Source: CAWJPY01 sp963844865 (GTDB lineage: Bacteria; Acidobacteriota; Thermoanaerobaculia; Thermoanaerobaculales; Sulfomarinibacteraceae). Taken from it: DNA of 64,000 nt. Below are positions 29,228 to 38,339 of this stretch, piece after piece (within the stretch, counting starts at the first letter, position 1; every line of letters begins with the position of its first letter). Both the position numbers and the translations under genes were made by a program. The stretch covers positions 362,069 to 426,068 of the forward strand of contig CAWJPY010000001.1 in assembly GCA_963844865.1 (NCBI GenBank). Reading direction: 5' to 3'. The notes beneath the pieces were generated by a model. It was given only the letters and a program-made list of their open reading frames with translations, was not told the DNA's origin and made no database searches.

Positions 29228-30019
29228 TCAGGAGCGGGAGGCGCGAGCGGCGCTGAACTCAGGGACGAGCGCCAGTGTGAAAGCGGCGGCGCCGAGGGAC
29301 ACGATCACGGTGAGGGTCCACAGGGGCTCCCCGAGCACGGGCACGAGCCGTGCCAGAAGAAGCACGGCAACCCCCACGAAGACCTCGACCGTCAGCGGCC
29401 AAGGCCTACTCCGCAGCGTCCCCAGCGCCCGACCGCCGAGCACTCCGCCGAGCACCGTCAGACCGAGCGCCTTGACGGCCAGGAGGACCACCCCGATGGT
29501 CACCACCAACGGCAGGCCGATGGTCGGTCCCAGGCCCGTGACCGCCACCAGAGCCGCCACCAGGGTGATGGCGACCAGCACGCCCAGGACCAGGCTCTTG
29601 AAACCCGTCCGGCCCACCAACCAGGTGCCGAAGCGGACCCGACCGGGCGCGAGAAAGGCGATCAGCGAGGTGATGAGCAACCACCCACCCATCATCAGCA
29701 GGCGAAGGGCGAGCTGCAGGTGGGGCTCCTCGGCTGTGCCCATGGGCACCAACCGTACCTCGGCGAGGGAGCCCACCGCGATCACGTGCCCGTCGACCTG
29801 CGCCGTGGGCGCCGCCTCGATCGTGCCGAAGAAGGTGATCACGTCTCCGCTCACCCGTGCCTCCGGGCCGAGCACGACGTCACCCCCCATGACCACGACG
29901 TCACCGTCCACATGCTCGTTCACGCGCAGCTCGGACAGCGCCGCGACCCGTCCGCCTCCGGCCGAGGCCACACCGGCCACTGCGAGGAGCAGGCAGGACA
30001 GCACGGCCGTGCGCATCAC
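29228..30019 (-). CDS. Membrane protein with bactofilin-like polymer-forming N-terminal domain
   Basis: 263 residues. The signal peptide (1-20) is followed by a short beta-helix segment. Its repeats, VNEHVDGDVVVMGGDVVLGP, EARVSGDVITFFGTIEA and AQVDGHVIAVG, are typical of bactofilin-like polymer-forming domains. From about residue 105 there are five or six hydrophobic spans. The start overlaps the anti-sigma stop by four bases, so it is in the sigma operon. A beta-helix presented outside a polytopic membrane domain may sense or organise the envelope; the role is inferred. Confidence 0.75.
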   Translation of the reverse strand: MMRTAVLSCLLLAVAGVASAGGGRVAALSELRVNEHVDGDVVVMGGDVVLGPEARVSGDVITFFGTIEAAPTAQVDGHVIAVGSLAEVRLVPMGTAEEPHLQLALRLLMMGGWLLITSLIAFLAPGRVRFGTWLVGRTGFKSLVLGVLVAITLVAALVAVTGLGPTIGLPLVVTIGVVLLAVKALGLTVLGGVLGGRALGTLRSRPWPLTVEVFVGVAVLLLARLVPVLGEPLWTLTVIVSLGAAAFTLALVPEFSAARASRS

Positions 30020-30552
30020 CGCCTACCGGAATGGTGCACGGTCCGCCATCGCCGGGCCACTCCCAGCAGCGCCAGCAGCCCCGCAAGGCTCACCGCCACC
30101 GCTGCGATCGGCACCAGCGGCGGCAGGAGGGCCATCGCCCGGCAGGTGGCATTCACCGCGATCATCCACTCGTGACCGGTTGCGGCCAGGGCCGCCCATC
30201 CGTGGGAGGACCACACCGGCACCTGGGCGAAGAGCCCACCCCCCGGCACCCCGCCCAGCAGCACGGTCCCTGCCAGGGTGAGCAACAGAGCCGCCGCCGC
30301 GGGCAGGAGCGCCAGCGCGCGACGACGACGTCGGCGAGGCGCCAGCGCCGACATCACCGCCTCTTGGAACGAGGCGTCTTCCGGAGGCAGGGCGGTCTCG
30401 AGCAGGCGGGCCAGCCGGACCTCGCGCTCCCGGGCCGCCGAGCATGCCGCGCAGTTGTCGAGATGGGCACGCTCACCGGCGGACAGCTCCGAGGTTTCCC
30501 CGCCGGTGGCCGCCAGCAGCTCCTGGACCGATGTGCAGATCTTCGTCACCAC
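30016..30552 (-). CDS. Zinc-finger anti-sigma factor
   Basis: 178 residues. The N-terminal zf-HC2-type anti-sigma domain has His30, Cys34 and Cys37 in AHLDNCAACSA. A linker rich in Arg follows, then a membrane span at about 78-98 and further hydrophobic segments at about 143-168. It directly follows the ECF sigma gene (25 bases), the usual layout for a membrane-bound anti-sigma that holds the sigma factor until a signal arrives. It overlaps the next gene by ATGA. Confidence 0.85.
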   Translation of the reverse strand: MVTKICTSVQELLAATGGETSELSAGERAHLDNCAACSAAREREVRLARLLETALPPEDASFQEAVMSALAPRRRRRRALALLPAAAALLLTLAGTVLLGGVPGGGLFAQVPVWSSHGWAALAATGHEWMIAVNATCRAMALLPPLVPIAAVAVSLAGLLALLGVARRWRTVHHSGRR

Positions 30553-30577
30553 GCTCCTCCCGGATGTGCGGAGCCCT

Positions 30578-31273
30578 CTACAGGAACTCCTTGAGCGCCT
30601 CTCGTAATACGCTGTGGGCTCGGAAAAGTTTGTTCTTCACGGTGCCCAACGGCATGTCCTTCAGCTCGGCGATCTCCTGGTAGCTGAGCCCGCCAAAATG
30701 GCGGAGCAGGACCAGCTCGCGGTGCTCCGGCCGCAGGTCCTCGATGGCCCGGCGCAGGCTCTGGGCGAGCTCGGTGTTCTCGCAGTGGCCCAGGGGGTCC
30801 TTGGCGGCATCCGCCACCACCACCTCGGACTCCTCGCCGTCGGCGTCACGACGGTACATGGAGACCGTCGACAACCGCCGTCTCCTGAGGTGGTCGATGC
30901 CGAGGTTGTGGGCGATGCGGAACAGCCAGGTGGAGAATCGGAAGCGGGGGTCGAAGCGATCCAACGCCGTCCACGCGCGGATGAACGTCTCCTGCGCAAG
31001 CTCTCGAGCGAGCTCGGAGTCTCCGACGAGCTGGGCGAGAAATCCCCGCAACCGCCGCTCGTACCGACGCACCAGCCTCGCGAATGCCGCCTCGTCGCCG
31101 TCCAGGGCCAGCACCACCAGCGACTCATCGGGGAGGCGCACTCCGGCGTCAGCCACCGCGGCCCTCCGCGGCACGCCGCCGCCAGCCTCCACCGGGGAGC
31201 GGTCGCGGCCGTCGGCCCGCTGCCGCCGCGCCCCCTTGATGGGGGCAACCTGCGCCGTCCCTCTCGAGGTCAT
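30578..31273 (-). CDS. ECF-type sigma-70 factor
   Basis: 231 residues from the ATG at 31273, which overlaps the upstream stop as ATGA. Region 2 is seen in AFARLVRRYERRLRGFLAQL and AQETFIRAWTALDRFDPRFRFSTWLFRIAHN. Region 4 is seen in LRPEHRELVLLRHFGGLSYQEIAELKDMPLGTVKNKL in several parts. The N-terminal 45 residues are an extra basic tail. It most likely controls its own operon together with the anti-sigma gene that follows. The stimulus is unknown. Confidence 0.93.
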   Translation of the reverse strand: MTSRGTAQVAPIKGARRQRADGRDRSPVEAGGGVPRRAAVADAGVRLPDESLVVLALDGDEAAFARLVRRYERRLRGFLAQLVGDSELARELAQETFIRAWTALDRFDPRFRFSTWLFRIAHNLGIDHLRRRRLSTVSMYRRDADGEESEVVVADAAKDPLGHCENTELAQSLRRAIEDLRPEHRELVLLRHFGGLSYQEIAELKDMPLGTVKNKLFRAHSVLREALKEFL

Positions 31274-31917
31274 CTGCCTCCAAGCTCGAAGGGAATCCGG
31301 ACATCGCTCTCGACCAGATCCATGCCCAGCACCCACCGGCCCGCCTGCACCCCCCCCGGGATGTTGAAGAAGAAGCGCTCGGTGCACGCTCGACGGTCAT
31401 TGAGGACGACCTCGTCGAAGGTGATCCCCGTCCCCGGAGCGGCGAAGAAGTGGAAGCCGCACAGGGCACGGGTCGCCGGGAAGTAGAGCACTGGATTCCT
31501 GACGATGTCGGCGCGCACCAGGCGCGAGCGCAGGTCACGATACGCCTGGCTGAACTCCCGCTGGGAGGCCAGCGGGACCCTGGCGCCTCCGGGGGTGCGC
31601 ACGAAGACCGCATCGCGCTCGATCGTCGCCGTCCGCCCCTCGGCCGCGGTCGCCGCCACGTCGAGCATCAGCCACTCCTCCCCCAAGCTCATGTCGGCGA
31701 ACTGGTACTCCACCACGACCCAGAGATCGGAACCACCGTAGCGCTCCACCCCATCGCCGATCCGCTCCACGACCGGGGTCGCCTGCGGCGCCAGCGTCGA
31801 CGTGGCGCAGCCCGCCAGCCCCGTCGCCGCCAGGACGGCGAGCACGGGCGCCGCGGCCCCGAAGCCCGGCCGACGACGGCCGGCAGAGCGGGCCGGCATC
31901 CTCGTTCCCGCCCGCAT
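31270..31917 (-). CDS. Putative lipoprotein upstream of the ECF sigma gene
   Basis: 215 residues from the ATG at 31917; the frame opens earlier at 31968. The signal peptide ends with the lipobox ATGLAGC. The mature part alternates beta segments (DLWVVVEYQFADMS, EEWLMLDVAATA, ATIERDAVFVRTPGG) with a helix in REFSQAYRDLRSRL. I do not recognise the family. Translational overlap with the sigma gene suggests it belongs to the same regulatory unit, perhaps as an outer-membrane or periplasmic sensor part. Confidence 0.7.
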   Translation of the reverse strand: MRAGTRMPARSAGRRRPGFGAAAPVLAVLAATGLAGCATSTLAPQATPVVERIGDGVERYGGSDLWVVVEYQFADMSLGEEWLMLDVAATAAEGRTATIERDAVFVRTPGGARVPLASQREFSQAYRDLRSRLVRADIVRNPVLYFPATRALCGFHFFAAPGTGITFDEVVLNDRRACTERFFFNIPGGVQAGRWVLGMDLVESDVRIPFELGGR

Positions 31918-31968
31918 CGACCTCGAGGTAGGGCACGTACTCCTCAGCATCGGGCACGTCTCTCCCAT

Positions 31969-32467
31969 CCGGCTCCCGCTTCAGACAGATCTCCGAGTCT
32001 CACCGGTCCGCCAAGCTGCCGCCGAGGCTCAAATCTACCAGGCCACGGAAGTCATCGGGCTCGGAAGCGGTCGGGTCCAGCACGAGGACCCCATCCCGCC
32101 ATGGCTCGGTGGCATCCGGGCGCCCCTGATTATAGTGCGTCACCGCAACGCCGATCGTGGTCGTGAGCGGCGCCCGGGGATGCCGCGGTCATCGAGGAGC
32201 CGAAAACGGACCGTGGTCCCACCGAGGACCGCGCCTTCGCCGCCGGTGGCGGCCCCCCCGCACTCGACCGTTCCCGGTCCACTCCTCTTCGGCCACAGAA
32301 AGCGCCGGCCCGCCGGGGACGGCGGTGATCGGCAGGCGCGCCAGGAGAACCCTCACGGCCGAGACCTCCTCGGCCCCCCCGTCGCAGCCCACTCGGCACC
32401 GACGCTTGACGGGGGCGATGTCACGGCGTGCGACCCGGTTGGGGTAGACTCGGGCGCTGGAGGTGAC
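31969..32467. other. Intergenic stretch before the VWFA gene
   Basis: About 500 bases between two divergent genes. Open frames on both strands are compositional shadows. A clear GGAGG site lies just before the ATG at 32468. I see no convincing hairpin, RNA gene or promoter hexamer pair, though two divergent promoters must be here. Confidence 0.4.
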
Positions 32468-34210
32468 ATGGTGAGAGCGGCAGGCACAGCATGCATCCTC
32501 GCCCTCCTGTGGGCGGCGGGGGCTGCGACGGCTCCCCAGGAGGAGCCGACCCCGACCGCCCAGCCCGTCGGCGGGCTGGCCTTCAAGGAAGAGGTCCAGG
32601 TCACGGTGGTCAACGTCCCGGTGTACGTCACGGACAAGCAGGGCAACCCCGTGACGGATCTCACGGCCGAGGACTTCAGGATCCTCCAGGACGGGCAGGA
32701 GCGGCCCCTCTCCAACTTCCAGCTCTACACCAAGGAGTCTGTCCGCGACCACTACCAGGAGCCGGCGCCGCCGACGGTCCTGACGCGGCGGACGGACCAC
32801 GAGGTCGCGTCCGTCCCCCCCGCCGGGATCAGGCCCAGCTTCATGACCATCTACGTGGACCACGAGAACCTCCGCCCGTTGGACCGCAATCGGGTGCTCA
32901 ACCAGCTCACCTCGTTCGTCCGCGACAATTGCCGCCCGCCGGTGCAGATGATGGTGGCCTCCTACAACCGGTCGCTGGTCATCGACCAGGAGTTCACCAG
33001 CGATGCGGACCTCATCGTGCGCACCCTGCGGGGCATGCTGCGCACGACCGGGGGCCGCACCAGCCGCGACGACGACCGCAAGGAGATCTTCGAGTCCATG
33101 GCGCGCGCCCGGCAGAACGCTCAGAGCAGCGTGAGCACCGGCGCCGGGATGGGACAGGACGACTACCGCACGGTGCTGGGGCAGGTGGACAGCTTCGCCG
33201 AGGAGGAGGTCAACAGCCTCCAGTTCACCATCGGCAGCCTGCGCGAGATGATCGGCATGATCGGCGGCCTGCCGGGCAAGAAGTCCATCCTCTACATCTC
33301 GAACGGCCTGCCCATGAGCCCCGGCCTCGGCATGTACTACGGGATGGCGAACACCTACGGCGACACCAGCCTCATCACCCAGGCGTCCCGCTTCAACGAG
33401 TACCGCCTCTTCGACTCGCTGGTGGCGCAGGCCAACGCCCAGGGAGTGACCTTCTACACCATCGGGGCCGGCGGACTGGAGGTCGTCGGCATGTCGACGG
33501 CCCAGTACGCGACGCCCCAGGACACCGTGGCCGCCACCATGGACCACGACAACTACCTGAACTCGATCCGCCACATGGCGGAGGGCACCGGGGGCGTGGC
33601 GATCGTCAACACCAACGACGTCGAGGAGGCGATGCAGCGGGTGGCCCACGACTTCTACACCTACTACTCCCTGGGCTACACCCTGCACATGACCGGGTCT
33701 GACCGGGTGCACAAGGTGGAGGTGGAGATCCCGGGTCATCCCGAGTACAGGCTCCGCTACCGCCAGCGTTTCGTCGAGAAGTCGCTGCCCAGCAGGGTCC
33801 AGGAGCGAGTCCTGACGGGCCTCATGTTCCGCCTCGACGAGAACCCCATGCAGATCGCGTGCGAGACCGGCCCGCCCGCCGCGGCCTCCGAAACTCGCTG
33901 GATGGTCCCCTTCGAGGTGTCCTTCCCCCTCGACAGCGTGGCGCTGTTCCCGCAAGGCGATGACTATGTCGGCAACATCACCATCTTCATCGCCGCCCGG
34001 GACCAGAAGGGGCAGCAGTCGGATGTGGTCCGCCAGGAGCACGAAGTCCGCATACCCGCCGCCCGCTACCAGGAGGCCCGCGGCGAGCGCTTCACCGTCG
34101 CCACCAACCTGCTCATGGAGAAGGGGACCTACCGGGTGGCGGTGGGAGTGCTGGACGCGGTCACCCGCCAGGCCTCCTACGAGACGCTGAGCGCCACCGT
34201 CGGCAGCTGA
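32468..34210 (+). CDS. VWFA-related secreted protein, acidobacterial type
   Basis: 580 residues from the ATG at 32468 with a perfect GGAGG site. The signal peptide (about 1-22) is followed by a beta domain, VTVVNVPVYVTDKQGNPVTDLTAEDFRILQDG. That opening is highly characteristic of the VWFA-related proteins that are strongly expanded in Acidobacteriota. The von Willebrand-type domain follows (RPSFMTIYVDHENL... through GKKSILYISNGLPM and FYTIGAGG). The C-terminal third is beta-rich. It is exported; partners and ligand are unknown. This gene is one of the best clues to the host phylum. Confidence 0.88.
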   Translation: MVRAAGTACILALLWAAGAATAPQEEPTPTAQPVGGLAFKEEVQVTVVNVPVYVTDKQGNPVTDLTAEDFRILQDGQERPLSNFQLYTKESVRDHYQEPAPPTVLTRRTDHEVASVPPAGIRPSFMTIYVDHENLRPLDRNRVLNQLTSFVRDNCRPPVQMMVASYNRSLVIDQEFTSDADLIVRTLRGMLRTTGGRTSRDDDRKEIFESMARARQNAQSSVSTGAGMGQDDYRTVLGQVDSFAEEEVNSLQFTIGSLREMIGMIGGLPGKKSILYISNGLPMSPGLGMYYGMANTYGDTSLITQASRFNEYRLFDSLVAQANAQGVTFYTIGAGGLEVVGMSTAQYATPQDTVAATMDHDNYLNSIRHMAEGTGGVAIVNTNDVEEAMQRVAHDFYTYYSLGYTLHMTGSDRVHKVEVEIPGHPEYRLRYRQRFVEKSLPSRVQERVLTGLMFRLDENPMQIACETGPPAAASETRWMVPFEVSFPLDSVALFPQGDDYVGNITIFIAARDQKGQQSDVVRQEHEVRIPAARYQEARGERFTVATNLLMEKGTYRVAVGVLDAVTRQASYETLSATVGS

Positions 34211-34301
34211 GCCGTAAGCCCTGACACCGCGGGACCAGCGGTAAGGACAGCGTCCGTGGCAGGCCTCGAAACGCCACTGAGAACAGCCCGTGCCGCGGGC
34301 G

Positions 34302-34379
34302 TGCCACTGGTGACACTTTCACGAGGTGGGGCGGCCCAGTCGTGCTGGCCGTGCGGTCGCGAAAGTGTCAGCGGTGGCA
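34302..34379. repeat. Long inverted repeat, 19-base arms
   Basis: TGCCACTGGTGACACTTTC at 34302-34320 pairs with 34361-34379, whose reverse complement is TGCCACCGCTGACACTTTC: 17 of 19 positions match around a 41-base interval. It lies between convergent genes and could act as a bidirectional terminator or be part of a mobile repeat. Confidence 0.65.
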
Positions 34380-34477
34380 ACCACGGGGAACGCGTCGACA
34401 GAATCGGCCCGCCGCGAGAGGCGTCGCTTCGGATATGCCAGAGTGGTCTCGAAGCGCCGTCGCTCGATTCGGGTGGG

Positions 34478-34557
34478 CCAGAGCGGGTGCCAGGCACGCT
34501 TTCGAATGAAGCGATCCGCGTCCTGTCGAATCAAGACGGCGTGCCAGGCACCCTCTT
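34478..34557. repeat. REP-like structured repeat, copy 2
   Basis: It begins CCAGAGCGGGTGCCAGGCA (identical to copy 1 at 24200), has GCGATCCGC after the same 14-base interval and ends with GTGCCAGGCACCC. The cores GTGCCAGGCAC are themselves palindromic. Such paired cores are typical of REP elements moved by Y1 transposases; none is in this window. Confidence 0.7.
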
Positions 34558-34655
34558 TGGTTCTCCCGAAGCCTCTCGCCATTGGACGAGCGCGGTCGCC
34601 GATCGCTGAGGCTGGTCGCCGCCGCTGGCGACTGCGCCTGGCCCCGGGGCGGGTG

Positions 34656-35159
34656 CTACTCGAGCTCGACCAGGAGGGAGCCGTTCTCGACCGTGTCGCC
34701 GGGGGTGACGTGCACGGCGGCGACCCGCCCCTCCCCCTCCGCCACCAGCTCGTTCTCCATCTTCATGGCCTCGAGCACCACCAGGGACTGGCCGAAGGTG
34801 ACCTCGTCCCCCACTGCCACCTTCACCGCCACCACCTTGCCGGGGATGGGAGCGAGGAGCCGGCTGGGGCCGCGGGCGGTGGCGGCCGCCGCCTCGTCCA
34901 CCGCCTCCAGAGGGGTCTGCACCACCAGGTCGAACTCGCGTTCGCGGACCGCGACCCGCCACTGCCGGTCGCGACCACGGTGGTAGGCGACCTGGAAGCT
35001 GCGGCCATCATCGGCGAAGCGCAGGGAGGCCATGGATCCGTCCAGACAGATGAGATCGATGGCATGGCGGCGCCCGTCAACGGTGACCACGAACCCGTCT
35101 GCGGACCGCTCGACCTCCACCTTGTGGTTGCCGCTGGCGCCCCGCACCACCCATCTCAT
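34656..35159 (-). CDS. Biotin carboxyl carrier protein of an acyl-CoA carboxylase
   Basis: 167 residues from the ATG at 35159, which overlaps the accC-like stop as ATGA. The C-terminal 75 residues form the biotinyl domain with the acceptor lysine in VLEAMKMENELVAEG. It is preceded by PIPGKVVAVKVAVGDEV. The N-terminal 90 residues are a separate beta-rich part, longer than in a simple BCCP. It carries CO2 between the carboxylase and transferase subunits encoded just upstream. Confidence 0.9.
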   Translation of the reverse strand: MRWVVRGASGNHKVEVERSADGFVVTVDGRRHAIDLICLDGSMASLRFADDGRSFQVAYHRGRDRQWRVAVREREFDLVVQTPLEAVDEAAAATARGPSRLLAPIPGKVVAVKVAVGDEVTFGQSLVVLEAMKMENELVAEGEGRVAAVHVTPGDTVENGSLLVELE

Positions 35160-36673
35160 CGCGCCCACCTCCCGTGGATGTCACGAATCCCCTGCTGCCA
35201 CCACTGGTTCCCAGCAGCGTGGGCGAATGGGTCCGCGGGCAGGCGTTGGGCGCGCATGGTGGCCAGGCAGGCAGCCGCGATCACGGCCGCCTCCTCCGCC
35301 TCCGGGTCCTGTTGGCCGTGGAGCTGCTGCAGCTCGCGCGACGCCAAGAGCTCGTCCAAGAAACCCGTGTGGTAGTGGGCCTCGCGGAAAGCATCCATCT
35401 CCACCAGGGCCCGGAACAGCGTCAGGGTGGTCGCGATCCCGTGCACCTGGTACTCGTGCAACGCCCGCCGCAGCCGGTCCACCGCCGCCATCCGATCCGG
35501 CGCCCACACCACCAGCTTGGCCAGCATCGGGTCGTACTCCAGGGGCACCACGCTGTCACTGAGCACCCCCGAGTCGACGCGGACGCCGGGCCCGCCGGGG
35601 CGGATCAGCAGCGTGATCCGGCCTGGAGAGGGGGCGAAGTTGTGGAGCGGGTCCTCGGCGTAGACCCGGCACTCGATGGCGTGGCCGCGGGGGATGAGCT
35701 CCTCCTGCCGGAGGCTGAGGCGGTGGCCGAGGGCGAGGTTGATCTGCTCGCACACCAGGTCGACGCCGTAGACCTCCTCGGTCACCGGGTGCTCCACCTG
35801 GAGACGGGTGTTCATCTCCAAGAAGTAGAAGCTCCCGTCCGGGGCGAGCAGGAACTCCACGGTGCCCACCGACTCATAGGACGAGGCGCGGACCACCGCC
35901 AGGGCCGCCTCTCCGAGCTGCGCCCTGAGCTCGGGAGAGACCACGGGCGACGGGCACTCCTCCACCACCTTCTGGTGGCGGCGCTGGATCGAGCACTCGC
36001 GCTCGCCCACGTACACCGCCGAGCCATGGCGGTCGGCGGCCACCTGGACCTCGATGTGGCGCGGGGTGGTGATGAGCCGCTCCACGTACACCCGATCGTC
36101 GCCGAAGTACGCCTTGCCCTCGGAGCGCGCTCGATCGAAGGCCGAGGCCACATCCTCCCGGCGTCTGATCTCCCGCATGCCCTTGCCACCGCCTCCGGCG
36201 ACCGCCTTGAGCAGCACCGGCAGCCCGTGCTCGGCAACGAAGGCCTCCAGCTCGGCGAGATCCGCGAGGGGCTCCAGCATGCCCGGGATCACGGGCACCC
36301 CAGCCCGCTCGGCGAGCTGGCGGGAGGCCGTCTTGGAGCCCATCACGCGGATCGCGTCAGGGGGTGGGCCGACCCACGTCAGCCCCGCTTCCTGGACGCG
36401 GCGGGCGAAGCCCTCGTTCTCGGCCAGGAAGCCGTACCCGGGGTGCACGAGACGGGCCCCGGAGCGCTCGGCGGCGGCCAGGAGGGCGTCGATGGACAGA
36501 TAGCTGTCGCGGGCCGGAGCAGGTCCGATCTCGAACGCTTCGTCGGCCATCAGGACATGGGGCGACACGCGGTCCACGGTGGAGTACACGGCTACCGTGT
36601 TGATGTCCATATCGCGACATGCACGGATGATGCGCACCGCGATCTCGCCGCGGTTGGCGATGAGGAGCTTCAT
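35156..36673 (-). CDS. accC: Biotin carboxylase subunit of an acyl-CoA carboxylase
   Basis: 505 residues. It starts MKLLIANRGEIAVRIIRACR, the standard opening. The ATP-grasp glycine loop is in AVAGGGGKGMREI. The catalytic region has ECSIQRRHQKVVEECPS and FLEMNTRLQVEHPVTE. It carboxylates biotin on the carrier protein using ATP and bicarbonate. It overlaps both neighbours by four bases, forming a beta/biotin-carboxylase/carrier operon. With a PccB-like partner it more likely serves propionyl- or other acyl-CoA than the fatty-acid AccABCD complex. Confidence 0.93.
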   Translation of the reverse strand: MKLLIANRGEIAVRIIRACRDMDINTVAVYSTVDRVSPHVLMADEAFEIGPAPARDSYLSIDALLAAAERSGARLVHPGYGFLAENEGFARRVQEAGLTWVGPPPDAIRVMGSKTASRQLAERAGVPVIPGMLEPLADLAELEAFVAEHGLPVLLKAVAGGGGKGMREIRRREDVASAFDRARSEGKAYFGDDRVYVERLITTPRHIEVQVAADRHGSAVYVGERECSIQRRHQKVVEECPSPVVSPELRAQLGEAALAVVRASSYESVGTVEFLLAPDGSFYFLEMNTRLQVEHPVTEEVYGVDLVCEQINLALGHRLSLRQEELIPRGHAIECRVYAEDPLHNFAPSPGRITLLIRPGGPGVRVDSGVLSDSVVPLEYDPMLAKLVVWAPDRMAAVDRLRRALHEYQVHGIATTLTLFRALVEMDAFREAHYHTGFLDELLASRELQQLHGQQDPEAEEAAVIAAACLATMRAQRLPADPFAHAAGNQWWQQGIRDIHGRWAR

Positions 36674-38217
36674 AGGGGGATATTTCCGTGCTTCTTGGCC
36701 GGCATCCAGTCCCGCTTGCTCCCCAGCAGCGCGAAGGACGCCACCAGCTTCCGGCGCAACAGCCGCGGCATGATGACCTCGTCCAGGTAGCCCCTCTCGG
36801 CGGCGACGAAGGGGTTGGCGAACTTCTCCTGGTAGGAGTTCACCAGCTCATTCCGCGCCTTCTCGGCATCGTCGGCGCGTTCGATCTCGTGGCGGTAGAG
36901 GATGTTGACCGCTCCCTGTGGACCCATGACCGCGATCTCGGCGGTGGGAAACGCGAGATTGATGTCGGTGCGGATGTGCTTGGAACCCATCACGCAGTAG
37001 GCCCCGCCGTAGGCCTTGCGGGTGATCACCGTGACCTTGGGCACCGTGGCCTCGGCCAGGGCGTACAGGAGCTTGGCGCCGTGACGAATGATGCCTCCCC
37101 ACTCCTGGGCCGTGCCCGGCAGGAACCCCGGCACGTCCTCCACGATCCACAGCGGAACGTTGAAGGCATCGCAGAAGCGCACGAACCGCGCCCCCTTCAC
37201 CGAAGCGTTGATGTCCAGCACCCCGGCCAGGTGGTTGGGCTGATTGGCGATCACGCCGACCGGCCGGCCGCCCAGCCGGATGTAGCCGATCACGAGGTTC
37301 TTGGCGAAGTGCTCCTGGACCTCAAGGAACTCGCCGTCATCCGCCGCCCAGCGGATGACGGACGTGATGTCATAGGGCTTGTTGGGGTCGGCGGGAACGA
37401 AGCCGTCGAGCTCCGCGATCTCCCGGTCCAGGGGGTCGGAGCAGGATTGCGCCGGCGGTTGCTCCGCGTTGTTGGCGGGCAGGAAGGAGAGCAGCCGCCG
37501 GATGAGCGCCAGGCACTCGGTGTCCGAGCGGGCGGCGAAGTGGGCCACCCCGGACACCGAGTTGTGGCTCATGGCCCCGCCCAGCCTCTCCTTGGTGACC
37601 TCCTCGTGGGTGACGGTCCGGATCACCTCCGGGCCGGTCACGAACATGTACGAGGTGTTCTCGACCATGAACACGAAGTCGGTGATGGCGGGCGAGTACA
37701 CCGCCCCCCCGGCGCAGGGTCCCATGATGGCGGAAATCTGGGGCACGACGCCGGAGGCCAGGGTGTTGCGCAGGAAGATGTCGGCGTACCCGGCCAGGGA
37801 GGCCACCCCCTCCTGGATCCTCGCCCCCCCCGAGTCGTTGAGGCCCACGAGGGGTGCGCCCACCTTCATCGCCAGGTCCATGATCTTGCAGATCTTGGCG
37901 GCGTTGGCCTCGGACAGGGAGCCGCCGAAGACGGTGAAGTCCTGGGCGAACACGAAGGTCGGACGGCCGTCGACGCGGCCATGGCCGGCGACCACGCCGT
38001 CGCCCGGGACGCGCCGTTCGGCCATGCCGAAGTCGGTGCATCCGTGCTCGACGAGGGCATCGATCTCCTCGAAGGTGCCCTCGTCCAGGAAGAGCTCCAC
38101 CCGCTCGCGGGCCGTGAGCTTGCCCTGCTCGTGCTGGCGTTCGATCTTGTCGTTGCCGCCGCCGACCCGATTAGCCGCCAGCCGCTTCTCGAGGCGACGC
38201 TCCACCTCTGAGCCCAT
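36670..38217 (-). CDS. Acyl-CoA carboxylase carboxyltransferase (PccB-like) subunit
   Basis: 515 residues. Both crotonase-type halves are present. The N-terminal half has GGSLSEANAAKICKIMDLA, NDSGGARIQEGV and GPCAGGAVYSPAITDFV. The C-terminal half has GVIANQPNHLAGVLDI, WIVEDVPGFLPGTAQEW and ITRKAYGGAYCVMGSK. These match propionyl-CoA carboxylase beta or the closely related methylmalonyl-CoA decarboxylase alpha. The biotin carboxylase encoded next to it favours a carboxylase. It is the first gene of the operon and divergent from tldD. Confidence 0.92.
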   Translation of the reverse strand: MGSEVERRLEKRLAANRVGGGNDKIERQHEQGKLTARERVELFLDEGTFEEIDALVEHGCTDFGMAERRVPGDGVVAGHGRVDGRPTFVFAQDFTVFGGSLSEANAAKICKIMDLAMKVGAPLVGLNDSGGARIQEGVASLAGYADIFLRNTLASGVVPQISAIMGPCAGGAVYSPAITDFVFMVENTSYMFVTGPEVIRTVTHEEVTKERLGGAMSHNSVSGVAHFAARSDTECLALIRRLLSFLPANNAEQPPAQSCSDPLDREIAELDGFVPADPNKPYDITSVIRWAADDGEFLEVQEHFAKNLVIGYIRLGGRPVGVIANQPNHLAGVLDINASVKGARFVRFCDAFNVPLWIVEDVPGFLPGTAQEWGGIIRHGAKLLYALAEATVPKVTVITRKAYGGAYCVMGSKHIRTDINLAFPTAEIAVMGPQGAVNILYRHEIERADDAEKARNELVNSYQEKFANPFVAAERGYLDEVIMPRLLRRKLVASFALLGSKRDWMPAKKHGNIPL

Positions 38218-38339
38218 GCCCTATCTCCTCGCCCGCAGGCGTCTCTCCGCCGTCCCGCCACGATATCAGATCGCCACGGGCTGCCACCACTGCCGGCCCC
38301 GGGACGCGGAAGTGGGGCCGGCCGGGCTACCATGGCGGC

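Larger units (their letters stand above)
34211..34655. other. Intergenic stretch made of repeats
   Basis: About 445 bases between the VWFA and carboxylase genes, which converge here. It contains a long inverted repeat (34302-34379) and the second copy of the REP-like repeat (34478-34557). No gene is supported. Confidence 0.6.
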
